This document shows, in pieces, positions 6,398 to 8,696 of a stretch of 8,696 nucleotides of DNA. Below the pieces are notes generated by a model. The model saw only the letters and a list, made by a program, of their open reading frames with translations, ran no database searches and was not told where the DNA came from. The number at the start of each line of letters is the position of its first letter. Position 1 is the stretch's first letter. The translations under genes and the position numbers were made by a program. Source of the DNA: Candidatus Aminicenantota bacterium. Lineage in GTDB: Bacteria; Acidobacteriota; Aminicenantia; Aminicenantales; Aminicenantaceae. The DNA lies in the NCBI GenBank assembly GCA_030615975.1, contig JAUWYH010000053.1, positions 1-8,696 on the forward strand. The letters are read 5' to 3'.

Positions 6398-7759
6398 ATG
6401 AAAGAAGTTCTTTTGGATTTAGGCAGCTTGAGTTTCCCCCTCAAAATCCCTGACCAAACAGATATCTTCTCCATGAAAAAAGTTTCGCTTCTTGCTCATC
6501 CTGAAGAAAAAATCCGTCATGCTCTCGAAAGCCCTATAGACTCTGTTCCTTTAAAAAATCTGGTTTTCCAGAAACTTAGAGCAAAGCCTCATGCAAAAGC
6601 AGTTGTCGTTATTTCAGATAATACACGGCCTGTTCCCTATTCGGGAGAATCAGGAATTCTTTTTCCCGTTATCGAAAAAATGATAAAAGCTGGTCTTCGC
6701 CCCAACCAGATCCGCCTTCTCATAGCCACAGGCACCCACCGGCCAATGAGTGAGAAAGAACTGAGGAAAATGCTGGATCCTCGAATTTTTGCTCTTGGTC
6801 TTCAGATAATTAATCATAACAGCAGGAGCAAAAGGGATTTAGTCTCTGTAGGAAAGACAGAATTGGGAGGTAAAATTTTCCTCAACCGCTATTATATGGA
6901 GAGCGATATAAAAATTTTAACCGGGCTTGTGGAGAGCCATTTCATGGCAGGAGCCTCAGGAGGAAGAAAATCCATATGCCCTGGCCTCCTTGCAGAATCT
7001 TCCACCTACCTACTCCACAGCGGACCTGTTCTTTCTTCTTCCAAAGCTACGGATCTAATTCTCGATGGAAATCCTGTGCATGAAGAAGCCCTCAGAGTGG
7101 CCAGAATAGCCGGCTGCGATATGATTGTCAACGCAACTCTTGACTCAAGCTACAGGTTGACAGGAATCTTTGCAGGAGACATGGAGAATGCCCACCTTGC
7201 GGCTGTGGAAAAGCTTCGAAGCTATGCAGGCATCCCTGTGGATAAGAAATACGATCTTGTTATCGGCCACACAGGCTTTGTAGGAGTCAATCACTACCAG
7301 GCAGCCAAAGGAGCCCTGACCTGCGTTCCTTTAATAAAAAATAAAGGAATTTGTATTCTGGCTGCATTCCATACTGACCCGGATCCAATAGGCAGTTCCA
7401 ATTATAAGAATATGATAAAACTTCTCACAGAAATGGACGCTAAAAAATTCATGAATATGATTGTTGATCCATCCTGGACTTTTCTCCCTGACCAGTGGGA
7501 AGCACAGATGTGGGCCCGTCTTTTTCTGAAAATTCCTCCAGAAAATCTTATTTACTGCACGCTTGAAATTCCTGATAATTCTTTTTCCTGGATTCCTGCA
7601 ACTGACGCCAGAACTCTTGCACCAAAGGCAAAATCCCTTCAAGAACTTGTTGAAAAATCTCTGAGTTGGGCTCTCAAAAGGCTTCACAGCTGCCTAGGCA
7701 AGGAACCCCAGGTAGCTTTCCTTTCCGACGGCCCCTACGGCATTCCATTGACTGAATAA
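6398..7759 (+). CDS. LarA-family nickel-pincer racemase/epimerase (lactate racemase homologue)
   Basis: This 453-residue protein has the features of LarA, which inverts 2-hydroxyacids by hydride transfer using the nickel pincer nucleotide cofactor. Visible motifs are ISDNTRP (72-78), IATGTHRP (109-116, catalytic H114), NHNSRSKRDL (139-148) and GLVESHFMAGASGGRKSICPG (176-196), which holds catalytic H181 and K191, the residue that binds the pincer in L. plantarum LarA (K184). H207 is 16 residues after K191, matching the nickel ligand H200. The active site therefore looks complete. LarA homologues act on lactate, malate, phenyllactate, gluconate-type acids and others, so the substrate is open; the name larA is withheld. 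The cofactor-making genes larB, larC and larE are not in the window and would have to be elsewhere. The gene is divergent from the sugar kinase and may be translated by coupling to the leader ORF that ends one base upstream. Confidence 0.9.
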   Translation: MKEVLLDLGSLSFPLKIPDQTDIFSMKKVSLLAHPEEKIRHALESPIDSVPLKNLVFQKLRAKPHAKAVVVISDNTRPVPYSGESGILFPVIEKMIKAGLRPNQIRLLIATGTHRPMSEKELRKMLDPRIFALGLQIINHNSRSKRDLVSVGKTELGGKIFLNRYYMESDIKILTGLVESHFMAGASGGRKSICPGLLAESSTYLLHSGPVLSSSKATDLILDGNPVHEEALRVARIAGCDMIVNATLDSSYRLTGIFAGDMENAHLAAVEKLRSYAGIPVDKKYDLVIGHTGFVGVNHYQAAKGALTCVPLIKNKGICILAAFHTDPDPIGSSNYKNMIKLLTEMDAKKFMNMIVDPSWTFLPDQWEAQMWARLFLKIPPENLIYCTLEIPDNSFSWIPATDARTLAPKAKSLQELVEKSLSWALKRLHSCLGKEPQVAFLSDGPYGIPLTE

Positions 7760-7920
7760 GGCAAATTTTACATTTATTCTCCTTGCTTTAGGATACGAGA
7801 TTTCATTTCAAAAAAACAACAGCATTGAGAATTAATTCCTTTCCTCAGTTAGAAAAAAGTGAATAAGTTGGAATTAAATTAAACCAAGCGATATTTATTT
7901 GTTCATTAGATAATTATTGT
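7760..7920. other. Intergenic region after the LarA gene, no gene seen
   Basis: This AT-rich stretch follows the LarA stop. A 7-bp imperfect stem (AAGGCAA / TTGCTTT, from about 7758) has an 18-nt loop and no U-tract, so it is not a convincing terminator. The 10-bp palindrome GAATTAATTC lies at 7829-7838. I see no coding potential on either strand. Confidence 0.5.
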
Positions 7921-8018
7921 TTGACAATTCCGCCGCTCATATGTCAACCGTTAGCCAAAACCAACGATTGACAATCTGGTTGTCTATGACGTATTCTATA
8001 ATAGAAAATGTACGTCAT
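7921..8018 (+). promoter_or_regulatory. Promoter and operator region of the toxin-antitoxin operon
   Basis: A perfect TATAAT -10 box lies at 7997-8002. It sits inside a palindrome: 8-bp arms ATGACGTA (7986-7993) and TACGTCAT (8011-8018), enclosing an inner repeat TTCTAT-A-ATAGAA (7994-8006). Upstream are GACAA / TTGTC arms (7970-7974, 7980-7984) and TTGACA / TGTCAA arms (7921-7926, 7942-7947). TTGACAAT occurs twice, at 7921 and 7968. The nearer TTGACA is 23 bp from the -10 box, too far for a standard -35, so the promoter may be weak or depend on the -10 box. Ribbon-helix-helix antitoxins typically bind such repeats to repress their own operon, so this is the probable autoregulatory operator. 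Confidence 0.65.
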
Positions 8019-8035
8019 TCAATTCGGAGGCTACA

Positions 8036-8278
8036 ATGGCGACAAAACTCACCTTGCGCATAGACGAGAATTTGATTAGGCGTGCAAAAGCCTACGCAAA
8101 ACGATCTGGGAAATCTGTTTCTCAGTTAGTGGCAGAATTTTTTGACTTGCTAGGTTCTAGAACGCAGGAGCGGCCGCTCAAGCTAACCCCGACAGTTAAG
8201 TTTCTCAAGGGGGCTTTCCGTGACTCAGATCTAAACGTTGAGGACTACAAAAAACATCTTGAGGAGAGGTATCTATGA
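8036..8278 (+). CDS. Ribbon-helix-helix antitoxin (type II TA, DUF6364-like)
   Basis: This 80-residue protein begins with a short strand, KLTLRIDE (4-11), followed by two helices (about 12-23 and 27-40, KSVSQLVAEFFDLLG). This is the ribbon-helix-helix DNA-binding fold; the strand residues would contact operator DNA in a dimer. The charged C-terminal part (about 45-80, ending DYKKHLEERYL) would wrap around the toxin and block its active site. GGAGG at 8026-8030 is a strong ribosome binding site, 5 nt before the ATG. The stop overlaps the toxin start as ATGA, typical of co-translated toxin-antitoxin pairs. The palindromic operator lies directly upstream. The TA role rests on fold plus partner gene; the DUF6364 assignment is by recollection of similar sequences. 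Confidence 0.85.
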   Translation: MATKLTLRIDENLIRRAKAYAKRSGKSVSQLVAEFFDLLGSRTQERPLKLTPTVKFLKGAFRDSDLNVEDYKKHLEERYL

Positions 8279-8696
8279 GAATTATCTTCGACACTGATGT
8301 TGTTCTGGACTTACTCTTAGATCGAGAACCTTTTTCGGAGACTGCGGCCAACCTTTTTACAAAAGTGGAAATGGGTGAGGTTACAGGATATGTTTGTGCA
8401 ACAACAGTAACCACAATCCACTACCTAGCAACCAAGGCTGTTGGAAAGAAGCAGGCAAAGAAAGCGATTCGTAAGCTGCTTTCTTTTCTTGAGGTCGCAC
8501 CCGTCAATCGAGCTGTTCTGGAGGGCGCTTTAGAAGGTAAGTTTAAAGATTTTGAAGATGGAGTGGTTTCTGAAGCAGCTAATCAGGTTGAAGCGAAGGC
8601 AATTATCACTCGTAATATTAGGGATTTCAAAAGCTCAATTGTTCCTGCTTATTCACCCATGGAGATGGTAAAAATGCTTAAGGCAGGTGATGAGGT
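8275..8696 (+). CDS. PIN-domain ribonuclease toxin (VapC-like), 3' end outside window
   Basis: The frame opens at ATG 8275, overlapping the antitoxin stop by 4 nt, and stays open through 140 codons to the window edge. PIN-domain toxins are Mg2+-dependent ribonucleases that cleave RNA, often tRNA or rRNA, when not neutralised by the antitoxin. The sequence starts MRIIFDTDVVLDLLLDREPF, with acidic D6 and the D12..D16 region. It continues with GYVCATTVTTIHYLATK (38-54), DFEDGVVSEAA (92-102, acidic D92, E94 and D95) and AIITRNIRDFKSS (109-121, D117). These match the PIN_3-type subfamily, including the TRN..DF end block. The family is normally about 135-145 residues long, so only a few residues are missing. 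GAGGAGAGG at 8261-8269 is its ribosome binding site. No inactivating change is seen, so an active toxin is likely. Confidence 0.88.
   Translation, partial: MRIIFDTDVVLDLLLDREPFSETAANLFTKVEMGEVTGYVCATTVTTIHYLATKAVGKKQAKKAIRKLLSFLEVAPVNRAVLEGALEGKFKDFEDGVVSEAANQVEAKAIITRNIRDFKSSIVPAYSPMEMVKMLKAGDE

Noticed and set aside
6192..6401. 69-codon open frame overlapping the LarA start by 4 nt
   Set aside because: It has no ribosome binding site and an AT-rich composition without recognisable similarity, and likely -10 elements lie inside it. The ATGA overlap alone is not enough.
7758..7792. Possible terminator after the LarA gene
   Set aside because: The stem is 7 bp with a wobble pair and an 18-nt loop, and no U-tract follows.
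7921..8018. Inverted and direct repeats read as a CRISPR or iteron array
   Set aside because: The repeats are short, differ from one another and surround a promoter just before an antitoxin gene, so an operator explains them better.

Overview
The window looks like a stretch of chromosome from a moderately AT-rich bacterium. All genes are bacterial in type: pyridoxine phosphate synthase (PdxJ), a GGQ release-factor-like rescue protein, a PTS-type EIIA domain, a lactate racemase (LarA) homologue and a type II toxin-antitoxin pair. Most chromosomal genes here have no recognisable Shine-Dalgarno sequence. The secreted M14 peptidase and the gene mix would suit an uncultivated, probably anaerobic, protein- and sugar-using heterotroph. 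An Aminicenantes or Acidobacteriota-like lineage is a guess from memory of similar gene sets, not shown by the sequence.

Layout. Positions 1-393 (+) hold the 3' end of pdxJ. At 445-1683 (+) follows an M20 amidohydrolase of the N-carbamoyl-amino-acid hydrolase / allantoate amidohydrolase group, possibly co-transcribed with pdxJ. A convergent gene at 1780-2205 (-) encodes a small GGQ ribosome-rescue factor. A gene-free stretch of about 360 bp (2206-2566) contains a repeat-like sequence with GGACAG/CTGTCC blocks. Then come a signal-peptide-bearing M14 metallopeptidase (2567-4222, +) and, abutting it stop-to-stop, a fusion of a PtsN/fructose-type EIIA domain to a C4 zinc ribbon (4223-5038, -). 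Next is a PfkB-family sugar kinase (5181-6110, -), divergent from a LarA-family nickel-pincer racemase/epimerase (6398-7759, +). A 276-bp regulatory region rich in inverted repeats leads into a ribbon-helix-helix antitoxin (8036-8278, +) and a PIN-domain toxin (8275 to the window end, +).

How the genes may work together. The kinase and the LarA homologue share a divergent intergenic region and both act on small hydroxylated carbon compounds, so a common sugar or hydroxy-acid pathway is possible but unproven. The EIIA-zinc ribbon fusion has no other PTS gene nearby and is more likely a regulator than a transporter component. The toxin-antitoxin pair is a self-contained cassette with strong ribosome binding sites and its own palindromic operator, unlike its neighbours, which suggests it was acquired separately.

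The most unusual items are the EIIA-zinc ribbon fusion, a 25-codon leader ORF that carries the only good ribosome binding site in front of the LarA gene, the palindromic operator of the toxin-antitoxin operon, and active-site substitutions in PdxJ and the M20 hydrolase. I found no clear evidence of a wholly new multi-gene system.
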